The position numbers were made by a program, and so were the translations under genes. Shown one piece after another: positions 18,002 through 25,943 of a stretch of DNA of 34,310 nt. The DNA is from Asaia bogorensis. Lineage in GTDB: Bacteria; Pseudomonadota; Alphaproteobacteria; Acetobacterales; Acetobacteraceae. Location of the stretch: NCBI GenBank assembly GCA_945873675.1, contig CAMCEP010000003.1, positions 1 to 34,310 on the forward strand, given 5' to 3'. Below the pieces are notes generated by a model. The model was not told the origin of the DNA, searched no databases, and worked only from the letters and a program-made list of their open reading frames with translations. How positions within the stretch are numbered: the stretch's first letter is position 1; the number at the start of each line of letters is the position of its first letter.

Positions 18002-18967
18002 CTATTGGCTGGCACGATTGGCCAATTGGGCAATAGGTCTCCATTTTTCGCGATCAGCCTTGCCGATACGGCTGAATTCCTCGGGTGTAGTATACAATGG
18101 CGCAATGCCCTGACTATCAAGCTGCGCAATTGCACCGGGCTGAGCTAGCGTTTGCTTGATTGCCGCGTTCAAACTTTCAACCACGCTGCGGGGAGTTCCC
18201 TTCGTGGTCATCACGCCGAACCAGCTGCGTACCTCAAAGCCGGAGACGCCGCCTTCCGCCAGGGTAGGCACATCCGGTAGATGCGGCATGCGGGAAAGTA
18301 GCGGTACGCCCATGGCACGAAGCGCCCCGGTCTGGATATGCGGAAAACAGGTCGGCGTTGTCGCGAACATGAAATCAAGCCGACCCGCCAATAAATCCAC
18401 CATCGCCGGGCCGCCACCACGATATGGTACGCCAATGGCGCGGATATCTGCCATTTGGCTCAATAAAAGTGCCGCAAGCCATGGGCTGGATCCAACGCCG
18501 GGATGGCCCCAGCTCAAGCCGCCAGGATTTGCACGCGCGGCAGAAAGCAAATCCGATAAGCTGCGCCATGGGCGATCCTTTGATGTCACCAGCACGGTCA
18601 GCACATCAGCCACAAGTGCGATAGGCTCCAGAATCTCGAGTGGCTGCTGCTCATTTGGCGTATTCTGCACCAAGGGGTTTACCAACAGGGCGCCCATATT
18701 GTTGATGACGAGCGTATGGCCATCCGGCGCCGCACGTAACACAGGTTCCATGGCCAAGGCCCCCTGTGCGCCGCCACGATTTTCCACAACCACTGGCTGG
18801 CCCAAAATTTCGGCCATACCGTTGGCAATGAGTCGCCCAACGAAATCGAGCGATCCGGCGCTGGCAGAGCCAACCAACAACCTGATCGGGCGTGCCGGGA
18901 AAGGCTGCTGAGCGTCTGCCCTTGAGGCCAGCAAAACAGGCGTCGCAAGAAAAGATCGACGGGTCAT
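18002..18967 (-). CDS. Bug/TctC-family periplasmic solute-binding protein with Tat-like signal
   Basis: A receptor of about 321 residues. Starting at ATG 18967 it begins MTRRSFLATPVLLASRADAQ, a compact Tat-like signal with twin Arg. The frame is open to a GTG at 19075, with ATG codons at 19051-19045 preceded by GGGGAG, so a longer N-terminus of about 28-36 residues cannot be excluded. No good ribosome site precedes 18967. Family marks: FPARPIRLLVGSASAGSLDF, VVENRGGAQGALAMEP, VPYRGGGPAMVDLLAGRLDF and LPDVPTLAEGGVSGFEV. The glycines of the usual PGGGTD loop are replaced by SASAGSLD, hinting at a different ligand pocket. It lies downstream of an ABC receptor gene and is the last gene of that minus-strand series. 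Confidence 0.9.
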   Translation of the reverse strand: MTRRSFLATPVLLASRADAQQPFPARPIRLLVGSASAGSLDFVGRLIANGMAEILGQPVVVENRGGAQGALAMEPVLRAAPDGHTLVINNMGALLVNPLVQNTPNEQQPLEILEPIALVADVLTVLVTSKDRPWRSLSDLLSAARANPGGLSWGHPGVGSSPWLAALLLSQMADIRAIGVPYRGGGPAMVDLLAGRLDFMFATTPTCFPHIQTGALRAMGVPLLSRMPHLPDVPTLAEGGVSGFEVRSWFGVMTTKGTPRSVVESLNAAIKQTLAQPGAIAQLDSQGIAPLYTTPEEFSRIGKADREKWRPIAQLANRASQ

Positions 18968-19093
18968 TTTGACGCTGCCGGAATGCTGCGGATTCTTGGG
19001 ACGCTCCCCATATTGTAGCCCACTGATCCCTTTAAGCTGTCCCATCATCATAATTCCCAAATGCTCCCCAATCACTCCTATGTCAGCACCAGC

Positions 19094-20683
19094 TCATACC
19101 TTTTCTATATTCCAGTAAAATAAGGCGGGTCCTGGCAATACGCCGCGCAAAGACCGTCGATGCGCAATGACACCGCGGTATTGCCCCAGTGGTATCAGCG
19201 TGCCTATTTCAAGATGGGTTTTTTCCAGCTGTTTCACGATATCTCGGCGCTTTGCAGGGTCAGCCTCAAAGGTCCAGGCATCGGTCAATTCGCCAACGCG
19301 GCGGTCACAGGGCCAACCAAACCACGCCTGATCACAATGGCGTGCAAAATTGTTCAATAGCGGATTGGCAATACCCGTAAGCGTGGCATTGGTGACAAAC
19401 AGATTCCACCCACCTTGCCCTGGCGGCGCGCGATTGGCCCGACGTTGGACAAGCGTGCTCCAATCCATCACCTGCAAATCAACTGTGGCGCCCATTTTGC
19501 GAAGTGCATCTGCAATTAGCAGGGCGCTTGGATGCAAGGTGGCATTATCAGCCGGATCCAAGACAACAATGGGCCGCCCATCATATCCGGCCGCGCGTAA
19601 CTGGCGCCCGGCCTCTGTGAGATCATGGCGCGGCCAGCCGAGGGTCTCAGCCTGATTGGGTTCACCGGGCGTGCAGCCAAATATCGCCATGCAGTCGCGC
19701 CACGGCGTGCGATCACCAACCGTTGCCTGCATGAAATCCGATTGCTGCACCGCCATCATCAGGGCACGGCGCGCATCAGCATTATTAAATGGCGGATGCA
19801 GATGGTTGATGGCGCAAAAGAGCTGAAAGCCGAGCGGATCATTGGCCGAAACGGTCACATCGCGTGCGCGTGACATACGTTCTACCAAATCCGGTGCCGG
19901 GCTTTCTAGTATGTCAAGCTCACCATTAAGCAATCCCGACATAGCTGTCGCGGCATCGGGTGTGTAGAGCAGCTCAACCCGATCCACCTTCGCGACCTTA
20001 CCGCCAGCGGCCTGACTTGGTGGTTCGGAACGCGGCACGTAGCGCGCAAATCTCTCATAGACCACCTTGGCACCTGGTACCCATTCTTCACGCCGCATGC
20101 GAAAGGGACCAGACCCGATAACCTCAGTCACCTGCGTATTTGGATCGGTCATGGCCAGGCGCTCTGGCATCATGAAGGGCACGGTACTGTCGATTTTCCC
20201 GAGTGCTTCCAGCACGAATCCAAGGGGGCGATTGAGCTGAAGCGTGAAGTTGCGCTCATCGCGTGCCGTAAGGCTCGCGGTATTTGCGATAAGGGCGCGC
20301 CCCATGCCGTCCTTGGCGGCCCAGCGCCTGATTGATGCAACGCAATCCGCAGCGCGTACGGGAGTATCGTCATGCCAGGTCAGGCCCGGACGCAGGGTGA
20401 ATTCCCAGCGCAACCCATCGCTGCTGACCTGATGGCGTTCGACCATTTGTGGCTGGGGTGTATTGTTGGCATCCAGCGCAAAAAGCGTGTCATAGACAAG
20501 ATATCCATGATTGCGCGTAATGTAAGCGGTTGTCCAAATGGGATCGAGAGCACGTAGATCACCGATGGGCACGGCGCGGATGGTCTTGCGCGGATCCTGC
20601 GCCAAAGAAGCCCTTGTGGTGGCAGAAACAATCCCTGGCGCAGCAAGGCCGGCAAGCAAGAGCGAACGTCGATGAGTTCTCAT
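19094..20683 (-). CDS. ABC transporter substrate-binding protein, oligopeptide family 5
   Basis: A 529-residue extracytoplasmic receptor of the SBP_bac_5 (DppA/OppA-like) family. The signal peptide covers residues about 1-28 (HRRSLLLAGLAAPGIVSA). The family core is visible: LRALDPIWTTAYITRNHGYL (about 44-63), YDTLFALD, MVERHQVSSDGLRWEFTLRP (about 81-100), GLTWHDDTPVRAADCV and the SGPFRM turn. The ribosome site GAAGGAGA lies seven bases before ATG 20683. It starts 12 bases after the amidohydrolase stop, so the two genes are likely one transcript. Clear resemblance to the receptor at 22241-23815 in both order and motifs indicates paralogues. No permease (DppB/C) or ATPase (DppD/F) genes are present here, so it must use components encoded elsewhere. 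Ligands could be peptides or other amides. Confidence 0.93.
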   Translation of the reverse strand: MRTHRRSLLLAGLAAPGIVSATTRASLAQDPRKTIRAVPIGDLRALDPIWTTAYITRNHGYLVYDTLFALDANNTPQPQMVERHQVSSDGLRWEFTLRPGLTWHDDTPVRAADCVASIRRWAAKDGMGRALIANTASLTARDERNFTLQLNRPLGFVLEALGKIDSTVPFMMPERLAMTDPNTQVTEVIGSGPFRMRREEWVPGAKVVYERFARYVPRSEPPSQAAGGKVAKVDRVELLYTPDAATAMSGLLNGELDILESPAPDLVERMSRARDVTVSANDPLGFQLFCAINHLHPPFNNADARRALMMAVQQSDFMQATVGDRTPWRDCMAIFGCTPGEPNQAETLGWPRHDLTEAGRQLRAAGYDGRPIVVLDPADNATLHPSALLIADALRKMGATVDLQVMDWSTLVQRRANRAPPGQGGWNLFVTNATLTGIANPLLNNFARHCDQAWFGWPCDRRVGELTDAWTFEADPAKRRDIVKQLEKTHLEIGTLIPLGQYRGVIAHRRSLRGVLPGPALFYWNIEKV

Positions 20684-20695
20684 TCTCTTTCTCCT

Positions 20696-22081
20696 TCAGG
20701 GTGGTGGTGCAAAGCCAGTCGGTATGGGCAGGCTTGGATTTTCCGCGAATAGGCGCGCCCAGGCGCGCCGCGCTATGCGATCAGCTTGTGCGACAATGGT
20801 ATCCTCATCCATGGTCAACACGCGGCCATCGCGCATCAGCCAGGCACCATCGACCATCACCGCATCAACATCGCGGCCCTGCCCCTGATGCACGAAGGAA
20901 GATATCATGCGCATGCGGGGCACTAGATGTGCACGATCTGTGCGGATCATAATGAGATCAGCCCGATTACCGGGGGCAAGCCAACCGCCATCAGGCACTT
21001 CCATCGCGGCGTAGCCATTGCGTGTAGCCCAGCGCAAGGCTTCTTCCGGTGTAGGGTTGCGGCCATCGGTACGGCGAATACGCTCCATGAATAGGCCGGT
21101 GCGCATCACTTCAACCATATCTTCCGCCATATTGTCGCTGCCCATCCCAATCAGGCAGCCATCAGCTTCAAGCTTGGCGATCCGCGGCGAAAGTCCCCGT
21201 CGTGCGGCAATGGCGGAATTGAAGGAAACGCGCGCCTTTGCGCGGCCCAAGAGTTTTTCCTCCCGATCAGCCATGCAGCGGCAATGCGCCGCCACCAAGC
21301 GGTCATGGAGAAAACCTTCAGCATGGAGATATTCGGTCGGCAGGCAGCCGCGATGCGCCTCAACAGCGGCAACCTCGCCCCAGATCTGATTCAGATGAAC
21401 CGTTGCGATAGCATCCAATGACTGACGCACATCATTCAGGCGCCGTAGATATTTGGGCGTACACATATCAGGCGCCCATGCCGCAACGCCCACAGCGATG
21501 CGACCGCCAGCCCGGCCATGCCAGCCAGAATGGAGCCGCGCAATACGCTCAAGACCCGCTTCACCTATTTTCTCAGAAGCAATGAAAGGGGCGGGATCGC
21601 CAATGCCGGCATCCGCCCGATCCCAGGCGCGCTCAGCCAATAAAAGGCGAAGGCCGGTCGCCTCGAGCAGGCTGGCATAATTCTCTATTCCGCTCCCATC
21701 CTCCAGCAGGGCCGTCGTCCCGCACCGAATAGCCTCAAGCGCGCCAAGTTGCACCATGACCCCGGCTTCTTCTTTCGACAGGCTTGGAAGGGGCAAGGGC
21801 GAAAGGCCACCGCAAAAGGGTGGGGCATGGGGTGGTGAAAGATCTTCATAAATGCCACGCGCCAACGTCATACCGAGATGCGTATGGATATTCGCGAAGC
21901 CAGGCATGACGGCATGGTTTCGCCCGTCAATAGCCTCTGCATCCGGAAATCGTGCTTGTAATTCGGGGGTAAGTCCGATGGCGGCAATACGCCCACCGTC
22001 AATCGCAATCGCGGCACCGTGCATGACATTATTCGCATCATCCACAGTGATCAGGGTGGTATTATGGATCAGAATGGTCAC
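20696..22081 (-). CDS. Amidohydrolase-family enzyme (ATZ/TRZ/deaminase-like)
   Basis: Cytoplasmic metal-dependent hydrolase of about 461 residues, related to TRZ/ATZ and 8-oxoguanine/SAH deaminases. Counted from GTG 22081, metal-site candidates are H66 and H68 in NIHTHLGMTLARG, H229, H266 in VAAHCRCM and D316 in MGSDNMAED. The active-site Glu of the usual HxxE motif is Gln here (H229-L-N-Q232), so simple deaminase chemistry is uncertain. The GTG has GGGAGAG six bases upstream and gives the typical N-terminus TILIHNTTLITVDD. An ATG at 22096 without ribosome site adds five residues. The neighbouring ABC receptors (12 bases downstream, 160 bases upstream) suggest that it hydrolyses an imported N-containing compound, perhaps a cyclic amidine, ureide or purine-like ring. 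Confidence 0.88.
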   Translation of the reverse strand: MTILIHNTTLITVDDANNVMHGAAIAIDGGRIAAIGLTPELQARFPDAEAIDGRNHAVMPGFANIHTHLGMTLARGIYEDLSPPHAPPFCGGLSPLPLPSLSKEEAGVMVQLGALEAIRCGTTALLEDGSGIENYASLLEATGLRLLLAERAWDRADAGIGDPAPFIASEKIGEAGLERIARLHSGWHGRAGGRIAVGVAAWAPDMCTPKYLRRLNDVRQSLDAIATVHLNQIWGEVAAVEAHRGCLPTEYLHAEGFLHDRLVAAHCRCMADREEKLLGRAKARVSFNSAIAARRGLSPRIAKLEADGCLIGMGSDNMAEDMVEVMRTGLFMERIRRTDGRNPTPEEALRWATRNGYAAMEVPDGGWLAPGNRADLIMIRTDRAHLVPRMRMISSFVHQGQGRDVDAVMVDGAWLMRDGRVLTMDEDTIVAQADRIARRAWARLFAENPSLPIPTGFAPPP

Positions 22082-22240
22082 CGATGGCTCTCCCATTGGC
22101 TGGTGGCAGATTCCAGTAAACCAATTTACCAGAAAAAGATTTCATCGTCCGGGCAATTCAAACATCGCAAGGCAGCGCAATAACCAACATCAGGTTGGAC
22201 AACAGGCTTGCGCGGCCTGCAATGCAATCACTGGTGCGCA

Positions 22241-23815
22241 TCATGTCTTCTCAACCTGCCAGAACATCGGATAGGCCGATTCGATCATATTTTTGAGCGT
22301 TGTCCGATATCCTGCAGGGATCGAAAACTGCCCCCACATCACATTCGGTGTCAGGCGATACATGGCTTCCTGAAGATCGGCAGCGATGCGTTTGCGGGAT
22401 GCGTCATCCTCGGCCCGCGCAAAGGCCTGTAGCATGGCTGGAACGGCATTATCGCAGGACCAGCCCGGGAAATCCGCGCAGGTGGATGCCACATAGAAAT
22501 GCGTCAGAGGCGACAACATGTCGGTCCCGTTGGAATAGACCGAAAACATGGACCAATTATCGCGTCGCGCGCGGCGCGCCAGGACGGTACCCCAATCCAT
22601 TACCTGTTCATCAACCGTGAAGCCAACCTGGCGCATGTTATGCGCCAAAACCATCGCGGCTGTCTGGCTAATGGAACCGCCAACTTCCAGGATGATAACG
22701 GGCTGCCCCCGATAGGAAGTCGCCCGAAGCTCCGCCTTGGCAGCTTCAAGGTCAAGACCGGCGCCGACGGCACCAGCATCCGTTGTCATCGGCGCACCGC
22801 ACATCCAGAAGGAAGGGCATTGCGGCGCGCGATGTTGTGGGGGCACCCCAATGGCGGTGAGCACAGCGTTCTGATCCACAAGCTTCCAAAGTACTTTCCG
22901 GATCGCCGGATCATCAAAGGGCGGGGCTGCGTGGTTCAGTCGGAAATTCCCCTGAAATTGCTCCACACCACCAAAGCTCATGAGCTTGACGCCGCGTGTA
23001 CGTTCAAGCCGCGACAGCAGATCGAAGGGCAGATATTGTTGGTAATCAATCTCTCCCGCCATCAGTGCAGTCGCGCCGGTCGCTTGATCTGGCATTACCC
23101 GCAGAAGAAGCTGATCAATTTTCACATCCTTGCCGCCTGCGAGAAAATCGGGGGCTTCACGGCGGGGGATATAATCCGGGTTCCTCTCAAGCACCATCAG
23201 GCTACCTGGCCGCCATAAATCCGCACGGAACCTGAACGGGCCAGACCCCACAGGTTCCGTAATACGTTGATCGCCCGGAATGCGCGCTAGTTTTTCCGGC
23301 ATCATGACCGGCAATGGCGCATTGGGCTTGCCCAGCACCTGGAGCATCAGTGGAAAGGGTTCTTTTAGGTAAATCGTAAAGCTGCGTACATCACGCGCTT
23401 CCATGCGTTCATGCGCATTGCGCAGCGCGCGCCCCAAAGCATCGCGCGGCATCCAACGATTGAGCGAGGCGACACAATCCGCCGCTGTAACGGGCGTTCC
23501 ATCATGCCACTTCAAGCCTTCACGCAGGCGGAAATCCCACCGAAGACGGTCAGAGGATAGCTGATGCGCTTCCACCATCTGTGGCTGAATGGCACCCTTG
23601 GAATCCATGGCGTAGAGCATATCAAAAACATGCAGCCCAAAGGTCCGCGTAATGGCGGCAGTGATGAAATGGGGATCAAGGATAGTAACTTCGGATTCCA
23701 AAACGACATTCACGGCCTTGCTGGCCCTTGCCTCACGCGGCCGGATCAGCGCCGCCGTCATCAAACCGGCTGTCACACCAAAAGTTGCGCGGCGCCCAAG
23801 CATGTTTCCACCCAT
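22241..23815 (-). CDS. ABC transporter substrate-binding protein, oligopeptide family 5 (paralogue)
   Basis: A 524-residue SBP_bac_5 receptor. The signal peptide is about residues 1-31, with LGRRATFGVTAGLMTAALI after a twin-Arg-like start. Family marks: VTILDPHFITAAITRTFGLH (about 43-62), MVEAHQLSSDRLRWDFRLR (about 81-99), GLKWHDGTPVTAADCV, SGPFRF, and the WSCDNAVPAM stretch near the C-terminus. ATG 23815 follows GGGGAG with seven bases spacing. Order and motifs match the receptor at 19094-20683 so closely that duplication and divergence is likely. It is the first gene of the minus-strand unit receptor-amidohydrolase-receptor-TctC and shares an intergenic region with the divergent amidase. 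No permease or ATPase partner lies in the window. Confidence 0.93.
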   Translation of the reverse strand: MGGNMLGRRATFGVTAGLMTAALIRPREARASKAVNVVLESEVTILDPHFITAAITRTFGLHVFDMLYAMDSKGAIQPQMVEAHQLSSDRLRWDFRLREGLKWHDGTPVTAADCVASLNRWMPRDALGRALRNAHERMEARDVRSFTIYLKEPFPLMLQVLGKPNAPLPVMMPEKLARIPGDQRITEPVGSGPFRFRADLWRPGSLMVLERNPDYIPRREAPDFLAGGKDVKIDQLLLRVMPDQATGATALMAGEIDYQQYLPFDLLSRLERTRGVKLMSFGGVEQFQGNFRLNHAAPPFDDPAIRKVLWKLVDQNAVLTAIGVPPQHRAPQCPSFWMCGAPMTTDAGAVGAGLDLEAAKAELRATSYRGQPVIILEVGGSISQTAAMVLAHNMRQVGFTVDEQVMDWGTVLARRARRDNWSMFSVYSNGTDMLSPLTHFYVASTCADFPGWSCDNAVPAMLQAFARAEDDASRKRIAADLQEAMYRLTPNVMWGQFSIPAGYRTTLKNMIESAYPMFWQVEKT

Positions 23816-23848
23816 TTTTGGCTCCCCTTGTTCTTTTTCCGTCAGGAA

Positions 23849-23877
23849 AGCCTATCGTCACATTTGGCCTTCCACAA
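23849..23877 (-). promoter_or_regulatory. Putative sigma-70-type promoter for the receptor/amidohydrolase unit
   Basis: On the minus strand TTGTGG (23877-23872) and TAGGCT (23854-23849) are 17 bases apart, 34 bases upstream of the receptor ATG. On the other strand the same 108-base spacer must hold the amidase promoter. TTCCAC and TAGGCT with 18 bases spacing are a weak candidate there. The layout suggests shared control of both directions. Confidence 0.4.
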
Positions 23878-23923
23878 TGCCTAAATGCTGGCTTAGGCTG
23901 CTCACTGAATTGAGGAGGCGGCT

Positions 23924-25363
23924 ATGGCGCAGGACGATCTTTTGTTCATGACAGCAAGTCGTGCGGCTATGCTGATACGGATGCGTAAGCTTTCGCCGGT
24001 TGAGTATCTTGAAGCGATCCTCACCGCCGCACATCAACAGCAGACGCGCCTGAATTGCTTCACGGCCATACTGGATGAAGAAGCGCGGGAAGCAGCACAG
24101 CGCGCCGAACAGGCGGTGATGAAGGGTGCGCCACTTGGCCCCCTGCATGGTGTGCCCATCAGTATCAAGGATTTGCTGGATGTGCGTGGCACGCCCACGC
24201 GGCATGGTTCGGCGATTTTCGCAGATGCGGCGCCAGCCATCCATGACGATATATTGGTGCAGCGGCTGCGTGATGCGGGCGCTGTTATATTCGCAAAAAC
24301 CACGACGCCGGAATTTGGCGTCAAGGGTCTCACGGATGGTCCGGCCTTCGGCGTTACGCGCAACCCGTGGAATCTCGAACGAACGCCAGGGGGATCTTCA
24401 GGTGGTTCCGCCGCAGCCGTCGCCGCCGGTGTTGGGCCGATTTCCTTGGGCACAGATGGTGCTGGCTCAGTCCGCGGCCCCGCAGCTTGTACTGGCCTGG
24501 TGGGGCTGAAGCCCACCCTTGGCGCTGTGCCTTATGAAACCGCGCGGGATGCTTTCGGCAATAATGTCTATGCCGGTCCACTAGCACGCAGCGTCACCGA
24601 TGCCGCCATCATGCATAGCATTCTGAGCGGCGCAGCACCGAAGGACCCATGGAGCCAGTCAGGCCAGGACCAGTATCGCTTGTCGCCAAGGCTGATTGGC
24701 GATGATCTTTCTGGCATTCGTCTTGGCTATATTCCGCGCTGCGCCAATCCACGCGTATCGCGCGATGTTCAGGCCAATACCGATGCGGCCCTGAAATCCT
24801 ATGAAGAACGTGGCGCCGTTGTCGAGGAAGTGACAGACGCGATTGACTGGATCGAGCTTGAGGGGCGGATTCTCTATCAGGCGAATTTTACGGTCTTTTG
24901 CGCACAATACCTGCCGCGTTGGCAGAACCAAATGGACCCGGTAACATTGGCTTTCATGGAACGTGGCGCGCAATATTCGGTTGCCGATTTTCGGAATGCG
25001 CAATTCGCGCGCGGCCGGCTATATCGTGCCATTCAGGACCTGCTAGCGCGCTATGACGCTTTGGTGATGCCAACCACAACACGTACGGCGCTTGATGTTG
25101 GCTTTGACGCCGCCAATGACGAGGTTGAAGTGGATGGTGTGAAATGCGGCATCACAAGGCTTGGTTGGAATTCGGCCTTATATCCGTTCAATCTGACCGG
25201 CCATCCAGCCATAACCATACCCTCAGGCTTCGCCGCGGATGGTCTGCCGACAGCGCTCCAAATCGTAGGACGCTGGGGTGCTGAGACAGATATGATGCGG
25301 CTTGCCGCCGTTCAGGAAACGGCGCGCCCCTGGGCGCAGTTTCGGCCAACCATGTCGGCATAG
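23924..25363 (+). CDS. Amidase (amidase-signature family, GatA-like fold)
   Basis: A 479-residue amidase-signature hydrolase, converting amides to carboxylates and ammonia in the cytoplasm. The Ser-cisSer-Lys triad is visible: K82 in PISIKDLLD, S158 in TPGGSSGGSAAA and nucleophile S182 in TDGAGSVRGPAA. Length is normal, and no signal peptide is present. ATG 23924 follows GAGGAGG, a strong ribosome site. The gene is divergent from the receptor/amidohydrolase unit with 108 bases between. It could be the GatA subunit of the tRNA amidotransferase, but gatB and gatC are absent here and the surroundings are catabolic, so a stand-alone amidase acting after ring opening is more likely. Confidence 0.92.
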   Translation: MAQDDLLFMTASRAAMLIRMRKLSPVEYLEAILTAAHQQQTRLNCFTAILDEEAREAAQRAEQAVMKGAPLGPLHGVPISIKDLLDVRGTPTRHGSAIFADAAPAIHDDILVQRLRDAGAVIFAKTTTPEFGVKGLTDGPAFGVTRNPWNLERTPGGSSGGSAAAVAAGVGPISLGTDGAGSVRGPAACTGLVGLKPTLGAVPYETARDAFGNNVYAGPLARSVTDAAIMHSILSGAAPKDPWSQSGQDQYRLSPRLIGDDLSGIRLGYIPRCANPRVSRDVQANTDAALKSYEERGAVVEEVTDAIDWIELEGRILYQANFTVFCAQYLPRWQNQMDPVTLAFMERGAQYSVADFRNAQFARGRLYRAIQDLLARYDALVMPTTTRTALDVGFDAANDEVEVDGVKCGITRLGWNSALYPFNLTGHPAITIPSGFAADGLPTALQIVGRWGAETDMMRLAAVQETARPWAQFRPTMSA

Positions 25364-25630
25364 CGTTTTGTTTCAAATCATTTGAGATCTCGGTGAGCAT
25401 GGGAGGATAGCGACCTAACGCCAAGGGTGTGCCATGCTTTGATATGGAGTTAAGCGATGACGCTAATCACTCCCCGCTTGGCACTTTGCGCCTATCTGAC
25501 AAACCACTCGTGAAGACGGGATTTCAGCACTCAGTATAATGGTTGGGCACCTTATGCCCCGTCTGGCTGATTGATCTTCAAATCAAGTTATTGGTTGGCA
25601 GCCGCCCAGGCAATAATTCATGCGGCGGGC
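25364..25630. other. Intergenic region after amidase, no intact gene
   Basis: The first bases hold GCGTTTTGT overlapping the amidase stop, then the palindrome TCAAAT-C-ATTTGA (25373-25385), which is not followed by a T-run. The rest up to the transposase remnant has no coding signal that I can support. The minus-strand frame at 25188-25424 is a shadow of the amidase. One edge of the island insertion may lie here. Confidence 0.35.
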
Positions 25631-25849
25631 ACCGTTCGGCGTGACACTTAAAGCCGTGGTGCGCCAACGCCTCACCCAGGAACCCCTTCGATCAGGCGGC
25701 TCTCGGCTAAGGCTACGCGGCGGCATAGGGCGGCGATGCTTTCCGCACCTCGCCGCCCTTCCAGGGCAATGCGGTTCTTGCCCTTGGCGGAATGGCGCTT
25801 GCGCGTGGCACGAAGAGTATTACGGACCAGCTTTTCGGCTGAAACGCGC
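25631..25849 (-). pseudogene. IS3-family transposase OrfA, N-terminal remnant
   Basis: On the minus strand the frame reads AEKLVRNTLRATRKRHSA, then NRIALEGRRGAESIAALCRR and ends at TGA after LIEGVPG. This follows the helix-turn-helix N-terminus of IS3-type OrfA proteins (family form: RNTLRPTRKQYSAEEKIRIV, then LRGEDSIAELCRREGI). After a one-base frame change, SKGFLGEALAHHG matches the following WSKEFLEAGKKR part. It is therefore frameshifted and lacks the rest of OrfA and all of OrfB. Orientation and content complement the OrfB tail at 10.6-10.8 kb. Assignment is from remembered family motifs. Confidence 0.68.
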
Positions 25850-25883
25850 AAATAAGAACCGGACAGGCTTCCTGTTATGCCCC

Positions 25884-25900
25884 GCTGATCACGCCTGACA
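25884..25900. repeat. Candidate terminal inverted repeat of IS3-type remnant (orfA end)
   Basis: On the minus strand TGTCAGGCGTGATCAGC begins at 25900, about 50 bases upstream of the OrfA remnant, as an IS3 left end should. It agrees at about 9 of 15 bases with the candidate end at 10558. The following bases GGC (25901-25903) equal the GGC flanking the other end. The agreement is suggestive, not proof. Confidence 0.35.
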
Positions 25901-25943
25901 GGCCGCGTAACCGCGCTGAATCAAAACGGTTTCGTAATGCTGA

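Noticed and set aside
25620-25898. 92-codon plus-strand frame between amidase and MFS genes
   Set aside because: The minus strand here reads as an IS3 OrfA remnant, which explains the long frame.
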